Positions 31,299-39,378 of a stretch of 44,777 nt of DNA are shown piece after piece. The translations under genes and the position numbers were made by a program. Every line of letters starts with the position of its first letter. The stretch's first letter is position 1. Source of the stretch: Microbacterium resistens NBRC 103078 (GTDB lineage: Bacteria; Actinomycetota; Actinomycetes; Actinomycetales; Microbacteriaceae); the NCBI RefSeq assembly GCF_001552355.1, contig NZ_BCRA01000035.1, forward strand, positions 1-44,777. The letters are read 5' to 3'. A model generated the notes under the pieces. The model had not been told where the DNA came from. It saw only the letters and a list, made by a program, of their open reading frames with translations, and searched no databases.

Positions 31299-32850
31299 GA
31301 TGGAACGATATAGAGAAGTCCCCATCCGTGACCGTGCCGCTCGCCGCGAATGGGCCGGCCTCGCGTTGCTCGTCGCCCCCATGCTGACCCTTTCCAGCGA
31401 CCTGACCGCGCTGTTCTTCGCCGTCCCGACCCTGAGCGCGGAGCTCGATGCCTCGCCGACCGAGACGCTGTGGATCGTGCACGCGTACGGGTTCCTCATC
31501 GCGGGCTTCCTGATCACGATGGGCCGGGTCGCCGATCGCGTCGGCGCACGCAGGCTCCTGCTCATCGGCGGCGCGGCCTTCGCCATCCTCTCGATCGTCG
31601 CCGCCTTCGCCCCGACCGCGGAACTGCTGATCGCCGCGCGGGCCCTGCTCGGCATCGCCGGCGCGACGCTGATGCCGTCGCTGTTCAGTCTGCTGCGCGT
31701 GATGTTCCGCGACGACGACCAGCGCCGTCTCGCGATCGCGATCATGTTCAGCGCCTTCACCGTCGGCGGGGCGACCGGCCCTCTCGTTGGCGGTGTGCTG
31801 CTGGAGGCATTCTGGTGGGGCGCGATCTTCCTGATCAACGTCCCGCCGTTGGCGGTGCTGCTCCTCGCAGGCCGGACCCTCCTCCCGGAGCGGCGGGGCG
31901 GGCGCAACCGGATCGACCTGCCGAGCGTCGCGCTCTCGGTGCTCGGCATCCTCGCCATCGTCTTCGGCGTGCAAGAGCTCGCCGCCGGCGTCGGCGACGA
32001 CACAGCTTCCGGCACCGCGGCGCCGAGCTGGGCGCTCGTCGGCTCCATCGTCGTCGGCGCGCTGCTCCTGCTGCTGTTCGTCCGCCGCCAGCGCACGCTG
32101 CCGGACCCGCTCCTTGACCTCGGGCTCCTGCGCGACCGGCGCGTCGGCACCTCCCTCGCGGCACTGCTGGTCACCGGCATCGGCGTGGTCGGCCTGTTCT
32201 ACCTCTTCACCCAGCACCTGCAATGGGTGGGCGGCTTCACCCCGCTGGCCGCAGGGCTCCTGACGTTGCCCTACATCGCCACCGACATCGCCGGCGCACT
32301 CGCCGCTCCCGCACTCGCACGACGATGGCGCGCACGTGCCGTCGTGATCGCCGGGCTCGGCGTGGTCGTGGCCGGCGTGCTGCTCAGCGCGGCAGCCGGT
32401 GCTGTGGCGTCACTCCCGCTGCTCATCGCAGCCGTCTCGGTCATCGGCCTCGGACACGGTGCCGCGCTCGCGCTGGTGAGCGACCTGATCATCTCCAACG
32501 CACCCGAGGAGCAGACCGGCTCCGCCGCCGCGTCGCAGGAGGTCGCCGGCGAACTCGGCACCGCGCTCGGCATCGCGGCAGGCGGCACCGTCGGCGTGCT
32601 CACCTACCGGATCTCGATCGACTCGCTCCTGCCGCCCGACACGGACGCCTCGACCGCCGAGGCCGCGCGGTCGAGCCTGCACGAGGCCTTCGCGGCGGCA
32701 TCCCGGCTGGCCGACGACGGCGCTCTCCTCGCCGCCGTCAGAGAGGCTGCCGCCAACGGGCTGACCGTCTACGCCGTGCTCGCGGCCGCATTGACCGCCG
32801 GCACAGCGCTCACCGTCACGGTCGGGCTCAGGCGGGCGCGATCCGAATGA
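31297..32850 (+). CDS. MFS multidrug exporter, DHA2 family (14-TM)
   Basis: 517 aa from ATG at 31297 (7 nt after the -10 box; upstream ATG at 31285 overlaps the -10). DHA2 features: TLWIVHAYGFLIAGFLITMGRVADRVGARRLLLIG with motif A (G-x-x-x-D-R-x-G-x-R), ARALLGIAGATLMPSLFSLLR with motif B-like Arg, and motif C region FTVGGATGPLVGGVLLE. About 14 hydrophobic segments. It would export drugs or other toxic compounds using the proton gradient, under control of the divergent TetR-type protein. Related to SmvA/QacA/LfrA-type pumps. Confidence 0.92.
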   Translation: MMERYREVPIRDRAARREWAGLALLVAPMLTLSSDLTALFFAVPTLSAELDASPTETLWIVHAYGFLIAGFLITMGRVADRVGARRLLLIGGAAFAILSIVAAFAPTAELLIAARALLGIAGATLMPSLFSLLRVMFRDDDQRRLAIAIMFSAFTVGGATGPLVGGVLLEAFWWGAIFLINVPPLAVLLLAGRTLLPERRGGRNRIDLPSVALSVLGILAIVFGVQELAAGVGDDTASGTAAPSWALVGSIVVGALLLLLFVRRQRTLPDPLLDLGLLRDRRVGTSLAALLVTGIGVVGLFYLFTQHLQWVGGFTPLAAGLLTLPYIATDIAGALAAPALARRWRARAVVIAGLGVVVAGVLLSAAAGAVASLPLLIAAVSVIGLGHGAALALVSDLIISNAPEEQTGSAAASQEVAGELGTALGIAAGGTVGVLTYRISIDSLLPPDTDASTAEAARSSLHEAFAAASRLADDGALLAAVREAAANGLTVYAVLAAALTAGTALTVTVGLRRARSE

Positions 32851-32870
32851 GCGCCCACGCCGCGACCACT

Positions 32871-32900
32871 TGTTCTAAAATCAGTCCATGTGTTCTGAAA
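32871..32900 (+). promoter_or_regulatory. -10 box and TGTTCT direct repeats at the TetR-type gene start
   Basis: TGTTCTAAAA (32871-32880) and TGTTCTGAAA (32891-32900) are direct repeats 20 bp apart, the second inside the first codons. TAAAAT (32876-32881) would be the -10, six nt before the ATG at 32888. This fits leaderless transcription with autoregulation. Confidence 0.5.
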
Positions 32901-33529
32901 CTTCCGGAGCGGCCCGACTGTCGTCCCAGGGGCCTTCCGGATCGTTCATCGAGGCGGCTCGTCGGCGGCAACTCGTCGAGGCTGCCATCGCCACGGTGAA
33001 CGAGATCGGGTATCACCGTGCGTCGTTGGCGGAGATCGCCAGTCGGGCGGGGATCGTCAAGAGTGCGGTGGTGTACTACTTCGCATCCAAGGAAGGGCTG
33101 CTGCTCGACCTCGTGGGGACGGTCTTCGCCTCTCTCGGCGAGAGCGTGCTGGCCGCGGTCGACGGACTCGACGAGCCCGCCGCGCGGCTGCGCGCCTATG
33201 CAGAGGCGTACGTCGGTCACGTAGACATCCACCGGCGTGCGATCGCGGCGGCGGTGGAGATCGTGGTCTCGCATCGCACCGCTGACGGCACGCCCCTGTA
33301 CCTCATCGACGACGAGGAGGACACCGCGCTGCTGCGCAGCATCGTGCGGGCAGGGATGGAGCATGGCGTGTTCCGGCGGATGCCGTTGGATGTGGCGACG
33401 GGCCTTGCCGAGAGCGTGCTGGACCGGGCGATCACGCTCGTGCAGCGGGAACCCGACATCGATCTCGGCGAGTTGCGTGCGCAGGTGGTGCCGTTCCTGT
33501 TCCGGGGCCTGGGGGTCGATGATGGCTGA
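32888..33529 (+). CDS. TetR-family regulator heading the glycosidase-like/CPBP operon
   Basis: 213 aa. DNA-binding domain RRRQLVEAAIATVNEIGYHRASLAEIASRAGIVKSAVVYYFASKEGLL, a clear TetR_N domain; C-terminal ligand domain with VDIHRRAIAAAVEIVVSHRT. The last codons overlap the start of the next gene (ATG at 33522 within GVDDG), so the gene is translated together with the following two. Probably an autoregulator of this three-gene operon. Confidence 0.93.
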   Translation: MCSETSGAARLSSQGPSGSFIEAARRRQLVEAAIATVNEIGYHRASLAEIASRAGIVKSAVVYYFASKEGLLLDLVGTVFASLGESVLAAVDGLDEPAARLRAYAEAYVGHVDIHRRAIAAAVEIVVSHRTADGTPLYLIDDEEDTALLRSIVRAGMEHGVFRRMPLDVATGLAESVLDRAITLVQREPDIDLGELRAQVVPFLFRGLGVDDG

Positions 33530-34520
33530 CCCGGTCCGCGGGATCGGCTACGACGCCGGGGTGATCTACGAGAAGGGCTTCGACAGCAACCCGTCCTTCA
33601 CCGAGCACGGCGCGCGTCGCGACTTCCGGGCGATCCGTGATGACCTCGGCTGCACGGCCGTGCTCGTCATGGCGAGCGATCCGCAGCGCCTGACGACCGC
33701 AGCACGAATCGCGGCCGAGGAAGGCTTGGCCGTGTGGCTGCAGCCGCGCCCGTTCGACCGTCCCGCAGCCGAGTTGCGGGCGGCTGTGCGGTCTGCCGCC
33801 GCCGGCGCCGAACGTCTCCGCGCCTCGGGAGCCACCGTGGGGCTGGTGGTGGGCTGCGAGCTCACCCTGTCGAGGCCGGGCATGCTGCCCGGCTCGACGT
33901 TCTGGAGCCGAGGATCGCTGCTGACGCTGACGTTCCCGTTGCTCCCACTGGCGAACCGGCGGTTGCGGCGCCTGCTCGGAGAGCTGGTCCGCGACGCGCG
34001 AGCCCGTTTCGCCGGTCCCGTCTCCTACGGAGCGGGGGACTGGGAACGGCCGGATTGGTCTGTCTTCGATGTCGTCGGCGCGGACCGTTATCGGGATGCG
34101 CGCAACGCGTGGCGGTTCGAAGACGACATCCGTGCGTTGGCCGATCGCGCCCACGCACGGGGCAAGCCCTGTTACGTCTTCGAGTTCGGCTCCTGCACCT
34201 ACCGGGGCGCCGCCGCCAAGGCCTCGACCGCGGCAGGGGTGCTCCGGGGTCGCACGGACCTGACCGTTCCCAGCGATCTCGTCCGTGACGAGCAGGAACA
34301 AGCCGACTACCTCACCGACCTGCTCGACGTCTTCGACCGCGCCGGAGTCGACGGGACGTTCGTGTGGGGGTTCAGCGAGCCCGCCCTGACCACCTCCGAC
34401 GAGCCCGGTCGCGATCTCGACCTGGCCAGCTACGGCGTCGTCGCCGCCCGCCCGGACGGCACCTGGACGCGGAAGAGCGCATACCACACCCTCGCACAGA
34501 GACATCGAGGAACCACATGA
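33522..34520 (+). CDS. Glycoside hydrolase-like protein, abortive-infection-annotated type
   Basis: 332 aa from ATG at 33522 (an ATG directly before it is also possible). No signal peptide. The pattern suggests a TIM-barrel: GIGYDAGVIYEKG, LVVGCELTLSRPGM, VSYGAGDWERPDWSVFDVVGADRYRDA, YVFEFGSCTYRGAAAK and TFVWGFSEPAL. Glu in VVGCEL and Glu in VFEFG sit at strand ends, as catalytic acids of clan A glycosidases do. Actinobacterial relatives are often labelled abortive infection protein, without experimental basis known to me. It overlaps both neighbours by about 4-8 nt. Confidence 0.7.
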   Translation: MADPVRGIGYDAGVIYEKGFDSNPSFTEHGARRDFRAIRDDLGCTAVLVMASDPQRLTTAARIAAEEGLAVWLQPRPFDRPAAELRAAVRSAAAGAERLRASGATVGLVVGCELTLSRPGMLPGSTFWSRGSLLTLTFPLLPLANRRLRRLLGELVRDARARFAGPVSYGAGDWERPDWSVFDVVGADRYRDARNAWRFEDDIRALADRAHARGKPCYVFEFGSCTYRGAAAKASTAAGVLRGRTDLTVPSDLVRDEQEQADYLTDLLDVFDRAGVDGTFVWGFSEPALTTSDEPGRDLDLASYGVVAARPDGTWTRKSAYHTLAQRHRGTT

Positions 34521-35350
34521 CGATCACGCCCGCACACCGTTCCCGCCGACTGGTCTCCACGGGTTGGAGGATCGGGCTCGCCCTGCTCCCGCTCGCCGCA
34601 GGCCTCACGATCGCGACGATCCTGCTGCCGGCCACGCGCGACCCCTCCGACCCTGTCACCTTGACGATCCGGATCGTGACGGGTCTCGCGATCAGCGCTC
34701 TCACCCTCGCCGTGATCGGCGCGCTGATCCGCCACGCCGATCACAAGCGGATGCGTGACGCGGGGCTGACGAGCATCCGCACGGGATGGCGGCTCGCCGT
34801 CTGGGGCGCCGCCGTCTGGACCGTGCCTGCCGCGCTCACGTTCGGGGTCCTCGCGCTCCTCGGCAACCCCCTGACGGTCACGGTACCCGCGCTCGATCTC
34901 GCCCGGACGGTGCTGCTCGTTCTCCTCGCGGTGCTGCTCACCGAGGCGATCCCGGAAGAAGCGGTCTTCCGCGGGTACATCACCACCGCGCTCGGTACCG
35001 TCGCCCGCGGGTGGTGGGTCATCACCATCCAGGCGCTGCTGTTCACCCTCTTCGCCGGAGCCCTGCGGCAGAACTGGAACCCCCTCGACCTCTCCCTCTT
35101 CCTCGCCATGGGAATCGGATTCGGCTACCTGCGCATGATCACCGGCTCGGTGTGGATGCCGATCGGCTTCCACACCGCCTTCCAGACCGGAGCCCAACTC
35201 GTCCTCACCCACGACGCCGTCGACTTCGCCGGCGACACCGGAGCCGCAATGCTCGCCCTCGGCGCCATCCCCTTCGCCACGGCCGCGATCCTCGTCAGCA
35301 GCACCGGCATCCCGCGCAACATACATCCCGGCAGGCCAGAGACGGGCTGA
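34517..35350 (+). CDS. CPBP (CAAX/bacteriocin-processing) family intramembrane metalloprotease-like protein
   Basis: 277 aa from ATG at 34517, overlapping the previous stop. About seven transmembrane segments. CPBP motif 1 is present: EAIPEEAVFRGYI (E-E-x-x-x-R). Motif 4-like His in MPIGFHTAFQ is also present. The usual second motif F-x-x-x-H reads LLFTLFAGALRQ with no His at the expected place, so one metal ligand may be missing or shifted. Such proteins process peptides in the membrane or give immunity to bacteriocins; the role here is open. It is the last gene of the TetR-led operon and of the island. Confidence 0.85.
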   Translation: MTITPAHRSRRLVSTGWRIGLALLPLAAGLTIATILLPATRDPSDPVTLTIRIVTGLAISALTLAVIGALIRHADHKRMRDAGLTSIRTGWRLAVWGAAVWTVPAALTFGVLALLGNPLTVTVPALDLARTVLLVLLAVLLTEAIPEEAVFRGYITTALGTVARGWWVITIQALLFTLFAGALRQNWNPLDLSLFLAMGIGFGYLRMITGSVWMPIGFHTAFQTGAQLVLTHDAVDFAGDTGAAMLALGAIPFATAAILVSSTGIPRNIHPGRPETG

Positions 35351-35419
35351 CAGGACGGCTGTGCGGCGGCTGATTGACCCACTGTCACCGAACGGGGGCG
35401 TCGAGAGGCAAGCCCAAAG

Positions 35420-35433
35420 CGCGCCCCGCTAGG
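35420..35433. repeat. 14-bp direct repeat, right copy (island boundary)
   Basis: CGCGCCCCGCTAGG, identical to 12411-12424. It reproduces the end of the CoA-transferase gene including its TAG and is directly followed by the 3' palindrome of the PucR-type gene. In the left copy the next bases are GTGTTC, here TGTACC. Confidence 0.75.
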
Positions 35434-35451
35434 TGTACCGGGTACAGCTAG
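35429..35451. terminator. Palindrome at the end of the PucR-type gene (bidirectional terminator candidate)
   Basis: CTAG-G-TGTACC-G-GGTACA-G-CTAG is an inverted repeat of 23 nt with one mismatched pair and a one-base centre. It includes the PucR-type stop codon (35448-35450). In the reconstructed pre-island locus it would lie between the convergent CoA-transferase and PucR genes. Confidence 0.5.
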
Positions 35452-36782
35452 GCGCCGCGGTCGCGGAGCGCGATCCACAGCTCGGCGGCGACGTCCGGGT
35501 CGTCCAGGGAGGCCTCGAGGAGCCGTTCCGCCGCGACGAGGCGGGGTCGCACCGTGTTCCGGTGCACGCCGAGCTCCCGCGCCGCGCGCTCCGTCTGGTG
35601 GCGCTGGCGGAGGTACGCCATGACGGTCCTCTCGAGCGCCGGGTCCGCGTTCGCGAGCGCCTCGGCCCAGCGGGCGGCGCGCGACTCCGGTTCGACCACG
35701 AGATCATCCGGTGCCGTCGTGCGGTGCAGGGCGCGCATCCGGGCGGCCGCGGACGGCACGTCCTCCATCCCCACCGGTGCGCTCAGCACCCCGAGGGTCC
35801 CGTCCGGCATGACATCGGCGGGCACAAGCGCGACGTGAAGCCCGTCGCGAGAGGCCGAGAGCGCGTGCCCGGAGGACGCCGCCGACACCAGGACGCGTAC
35901 GGACGCCGGCAGCGCCACGCCGGCGGTGCGGGCCAGGGCGCGCGCGGCGCCCGTCTCCCCGTCCAGCGCCAGTTCCGAGATCCACCGCTCCGGACCGGTC
36001 GATCCCGGGGCGAGGGCGAGACCGATCAGCGCGGAGGCGGTGAGCGCGAGCTGCTGGTCGGCCCGGGAGAGCGGGCGTCCCGTGCCGAGCGCGATCGCCC
36101 CGATCGTGTCGGCGCCGTCGGTCACGGCGTGGGCGACGACGGCGGATCCGTGCGAGACGAACGAGGCCGCCCGCGCCCCGGATCGCAGGATCGACCGCTC
36201 GACGTCGTCGCGGACCGCGGGGAGCATGCCCTCCAGGGACGCGGGATGCAGGCGCTCCGCCGTGCGGCTCTGGCGGAACGGCAGCCACGCGACCCAGCCT
36301 CCGATGGCCTGCGCGAGCTGACGCACGACCGATGCGATCGGATCCCGCCCCGCTGCGGCCTGGGCGAGACGCGTGTGCGCGTGCGCCGCGCGCGCCGCCT
36401 CGTCCCTGCCGCCCTGGCCGGCGAGCGACCAGTACGCGCGCGAGACGTCGAGGAAGGGGACGCCGTCCGGCACCGCGAACAGCGGGATGCCGTGGTCGCG
36501 GCAGGCGTCGATCAGCGCGGACGGCGCATCGTCCCACCCCTCGCCGAGCCCGATCCCGATCGCGCCGATGCCGGACGCGCGGAGCCGGTCGACGTACTCG
36601 TCGATCGACGGGGTCCGCAGCGGGATGCCGGTCGTCAGGAGGAGCTCGCCGCCGTCCAGGTAGCGTCCGGGATCGTCGAGCTCGGAGACGTGCACGCCGG
36701 TGAGCGGACGCGCGGCGTCGAACGGCGCCAGCGGGCGCAGGGCGGAACCGGCCGTGCGCACGAGCGCGCCGAGGGAGACCAT
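35448..36782 (-). CDS. PucR-family transcriptional regulator of the omega-amino acid operon
   Basis: 444 aa from ATG at 36782 (MVSLGAL); an upstream in-frame GTG is less likely because a weak promoter (TTGCAG-N17-CACACT) ends 6 nt before 36782. N-terminal PucR_1 purine-catabolism-regulator-like domain with GELLLTTGIPL and GAIGIGLGEGWDDAPSALIDAC, then a central GAF/CdaR-like part, and the C-terminal PucR helix-turn-helix: QRHQTERAARELGVHRNTVRPRLVAAERLL. Divergent from the aminotransferase gene with 89 bp between starts. PucR-type proteins activate GABA (GabR) and polyamine genes in other Actinobacteria, so activation of the neighbouring operon is likely. Confidence 0.92.
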   Translation of the reverse strand: MVSLGALVRTAGSALRPLAPFDAARPLTGVHVSELDDPGRYLDGGELLLTTGIPLRTPSIDEYVDRLRASGIGAIGIGLGEGWDDAPSALIDACRDHGIPLFAVPDGVPFLDVSRAYWSLAGQGGRDEAARAAHAHTRLAQAAAGRDPIASVVRQLAQAIGGWVAWLPFRQSRTAERLHPASLEGMLPAVRDDVERSILRSGARAASFVSHGSAVVAHAVTDGADTIGAIALGTGRPLSRADQQLALTASALIGLALAPGSTGPERWISELALDGETGAARALARTAGVALPASVRVLVSAASSGHALSASRDGLHVALVPADVMPDGTLGVLSAPVGMEDVPSAAARMRALHRTTAPDDLVVEPESRAARWAEALANADPALERTVMAYLRQRHQTERAARELGVHRNTVRPRLVAAERLLEASLDDPDVAAELWIALRDRGA

Positions 36783-36789
36783 CCTGTCA

Positions 36790-36806
36790 GTGTGCGGGAT
36801 GCACAC
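36790..36806. promoter_or_regulatory. Inverted repeat in the PucR/aminotransferase spacer
   Basis: GTGTGC-N5-GCACAC, flanked by TGTCA and CGACA, is located at the PucR promoter region. It is a candidate binding site of the PucR-type regulator. On the plus strand TAGCGT (36859-36864) is 7 nt before the aminotransferase ATG and may be its -10. Confidence 0.5.
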
Positions 36807-36871
36807 CGACACTGCAAGATCTGGGCGGACCGCATAGAACCCGCGACGAGCGGAGCCCTAGCGTCGATCCC

Positions 36872-38197
36872 ATGACGACCGTTCCCCTCCTGCGCACCGA
36901 GATCCCCGGCCCTCGTTCCCGTGAGCTCCACGCCCGGCGTGAGGCGTCCGTGCCCCCGGGCTTCGGGATCACGCTGCCGGTCTTCGTCGCGCGTGCCGGC
37001 ACGTCGACGCTCGAGGACGTGGACGGCAACACCCTCATCGACCTCGCCTCGGGGATCGCCGTCACCAGCGTGGGCGCCGCGAACCCGCGGGTCCGCGAGA
37101 GCGTCGCGGCGCAGCTCGACCTCTTCACCCACACCTGTTTCATGGTGACCGAGTACGAGGGATTCGTGCGCGTGGCCGAATGGCTCAACGAGAACGTCCC
37201 CGGCGACTTCGCGAAGCGCACCGGTCTGTTCAGCACCGGCGCGGAGGCGGTCGAGAACGCGGTGAAGATCGCCCGCGCGTACACCGGACGACCCGGTGTG
37301 CTCGTGGTCGACGAGGCCTACCACGGCCGTTCGCTGCTCACCATGGCGATGACCGCGAAGGAGCACCCGTACAAGACCTCCTTCGGGCCGTTCCCCGGCG
37401 AGGTCGTCCGGGGGCCGAACGCCAACCCGTTGCGAGGCGGCGACGCCGAGACCGCCCTGGCCGAGATCGAGCGGATCATCGCCGGGCACGGCCCCGAGCA
37501 TTTCGCGGCGCTCGTGGTCGAGCCCATCCAGGGCGAGGGCGGCTTCGTCGTCCCGGCCCCCGGCTTCCTCCCGGGGCTGCGCCGCATCGCGGACGCGCAC
37601 GGCATCGTGCTCGTCGTGGACGAGATCCAGACCGGACTGGGCCGCACGGGCGCGCTCTTCGCGAGCGCGCACGAGGGGGTCGTCGGTGACCTCACGCTCA
37701 CCGCCAAGGCGCTCGGTGGCGGCCTCCCGCTGAGTGCCGTGACGGGACGCGCCGAGATCATGGACGCCGCGCACGCCGGCGGGCTCGGCGGCACCTATGC
37801 GGGGAACCCTCTGGCCTGCGCGGCCGCCCTCGCGGTCTTCGAGGTGCTGGAGGACCCCGGGCTGCTTCCGCGGGTCGCCCGCATCGAGCGGATCATCCGG
37901 GACCATCTGGAGCCCCTCGTCGCGGAGGCGGCGTTCGTCGCCGAGGTCCGCGGGCGCGGAGCCATGATGGCGGTGGAGCTCGCCGACCCGGGCACGCTCG
38001 CCCCGCGGCCCGACCTCGCGCAGCGGATCTCCGCCGCGTGCCATGCCGCGGGGGTCGTGACGCTCACCTGCGGCACGCAGGGGAACGTCATCCGCCTTCT
38101 GCCGCCGCTCGTCATCGACGAGTCCATCCTGGAGACGGGGCTCACGATCCTCACCGCCGCCATCCGATCCATCGCCGCCGAGGAGGCCGCCGCATGA
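36872..38197 (+). CDS. gabT: Class III omega-aminotransferase (GabT-like; 4-aminobutyrate/5-aminovalerate)
   Basis: 441 aa. PLP-dependent class III features: STGAEAVENAVKIARAYTGR (phosphate-binding loop), DEAYHGRS, VVEPIQGEGGF, VVDEIQTGLGRTG with Asp250, and PLP-lysine Lys279 in LTAKALGGGLPL; GGTYAGNPLACAAALAV near the C-terminus. It transfers the amino group of an omega-amino acid to 2-oxoglutarate, giving a semialdehyde. The co-encoded glutaryl-CoA dehydrogenase makes 5-aminovalerate the likely substrate, though GABA is equally compatible with the sequence. Its stop overlaps the next start (ATGA). Confidence 0.92.
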   Translation: MTTVPLLRTEIPGPRSRELHARREASVPPGFGITLPVFVARAGTSTLEDVDGNTLIDLASGIAVTSVGAANPRVRESVAAQLDLFTHTCFMVTEYEGFVRVAEWLNENVPGDFAKRTGLFSTGAEAVENAVKIARAYTGRPGVLVVDEAYHGRSLLTMAMTAKEHPYKTSFGPFPGEVVRGPNANPLRGGDAETALAEIERIIAGHGPEHFAALVVEPIQGEGGFVVPAPGFLPGLRRIADAHGIVLVVDEIQTGLGRTGALFASAHEGVVGDLTLTAKALGGGLPLSAVTGRAEIMDAAHAGGLGGTYAGNPLACAAALAVFEVLEDPGLLPRVARIERIIRDHLEPLVAEAAFVAEVRGRGAMMAVELADPGTLAPRPDLAQRISAACHAAGVVTLTCGTQGNVIRLLPPLVIDESILETGLTILTAAIRSIAAEEAAA

Positions 38198-39378
38198 CCG
38201 CCGTTCCCGATCTGCTCGACTTCGACGAACTGCTCACCGACGACGAACGGGCGGTGCGCGACCGCGTGCGCGCCTTCGTCGACGCCCGGATCCGTCCCCA
38301 CATCGCCGACTGGTACGACCGCGCGGTGTTCCCGACCGACCTCGTTCCCGAGCTCGCGGATCTGGGCGTGCTGGGGATGCACCTCACCGGCTACGGATGC
38401 GCGGGGCGCAGCGCCGTCGAGTACGGGCTCGCCGCCATGGAACTGGAGGCGGGGGATTCGGGCCTTCGCACCTTCGTGTCCGTGCAGGGGTCGCTCGCCA
38501 TGAGCGCGATCCACAAGCACGGCAGTGAGGAGCAGAAGCAGCGGTGGCTGCCGCGGATGGCCCGCGGCGAGGTCATCGGGTGCTTCGGGCTCACCGAGCC
38601 GAACTCCGGGTCGGATCCGTCCAGCATGACGACGTTCGCGCGCCGCGAGGGCGACGGCTGGGTCCTGAACGGGGCCAAGCGCTGGATCGGGCTCGCCTCG
38701 ATCGCGCACGTCGCCGTGATCTGGGCGCAGACCGACGACGGTGTGCGGGGCTTCCTCGTCCCCACCGACACGGAGGGCTTCGTCGCCACGCCCATCGCCC
38801 CGAAGCTGTCGATGCGCGCCTCGATCCAGTGTGACATCGCCCTGACCGACGTGCGCCTGCCGGCCGATGCCCAGCTGCCCGAGGCGCGAGGGCTGCGCGC
38901 CCCGTTCGCCTGCCTGAACGAGGCCCGCTACGGGATCGGGTGGGGCGTCGTCGGGGCGGCGCGGGACAGCTACGCGACGGCCCTCGCATACTCGCGGTCG
39001 CGGATGCAGTTCAACCAGCCCATCGGCGCCTTCCAGCTCACCCAGCAGAAGCTCGTCGACATGGCGCTGGAGATCGAGAAGGCGCAGCTGGTCGCTCTGC
39101 GCCTGGGCCGGCTGAAGGACGCCGGCCGGCTCGCCCCGCACCAGATCTCCGTCGCGAAGCTCGGCAACACGCGTGCCGCCATCGCGATCGCGCGCGAGGC
39201 GCGGACCATCCTCGGCGGCAACGGCGTCTCCGGCGACTACTCGCCGCTGCGGCATGCGGCGAACCTGGAGTCCGTTCGCACCTACGAGGGGACCGACGAG
39301 ATCCACACCCTGGTGCTCGGCGCCCACATCACCGGATTCCCGGCCTTCCGTCCCGTCGCCTCCGAGGAGCTGTCATGA
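38194..39378 (+). CDS. gcdH: Glutaryl-CoA dehydrogenase
   Basis: 394 aa from ATG at 38194. Acyl-CoA dehydrogenase fold with features specific to the glutaryl type: DSGLRTFVSVQGSL, with Arg92 in the place of human Arg94 that binds the glutaryl carboxylate; CFGLTEPNSGSDPSSM, the flavin/substrate loop; and catalytic Glu365 in RTYEGTDEIHTL (human Glu370). The enzyme oxidises and decarboxylates glutaryl-CoA to crotonyl-CoA, passing electrons to ETF. It fixes the pathway read-out of this operon as a C5 dicarboxylate. Overlaps both neighbours by 4 nt. Confidence 0.95.
   Translation: MTAVPDLLDFDELLTDDERAVRDRVRAFVDARIRPHIADWYDRAVFPTDLVPELADLGVLGMHLTGYGCAGRSAVEYGLAAMELEAGDSGLRTFVSVQGSLAMSAIHKHGSEEQKQRWLPRMARGEVIGCFGLTEPNSGSDPSSMTTFARREGDGWVLNGAKRWIGLASIAHVAVIWAQTDDGVRGFLVPTDTEGFVATPIAPKLSMRASIQCDIALTDVRLPADAQLPEARGLRAPFACLNEARYGIGWGVVGAARDSYATALAYSRSRMQFNQPIGAFQLTQQKLVDMALEIEKAQLVALRLGRLKDAGRLAPHQISVAKLGNTRAAIAIAREARTILGGNGVSGDYSPLRHAANLESVRTYEGTDEIHTLVLGAHITGFPAFRPVASEELS

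Larger units (their letters stand above)
12425..35419. mobile_element. About 23 kb genomic island inserted at the 3' end of the CoA-transferase gene
   Basis: The interval lies between 14-bp direct repeats and separates two groups of catabolic genes that make biochemical sense together. It carries IS remnants, one complete IS, gene fragments and typical accessory cargo (exporters, regulators, an abortive-infection-like gene). Parts of it (13.7-16 kb, 23-27 kb) look less GC-biased than the arms. No tyrosine or serine integrase gene was recognised, so the mechanism is open: a lost integrase, mobilisation in trans, or recombination between repeats. Exact ends are inferred from the repeats. Confidence 0.6.

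Noticed and set aside
12411..35433. The 14-bp repeat as pure chance
   Set aside because: A 14-mer including a stop codon recurring exactly at the other edge of the accessory region, beside the convergent gene end, is unlikely by chance even in GC-rich DNA; it still needs a genome-wide count.
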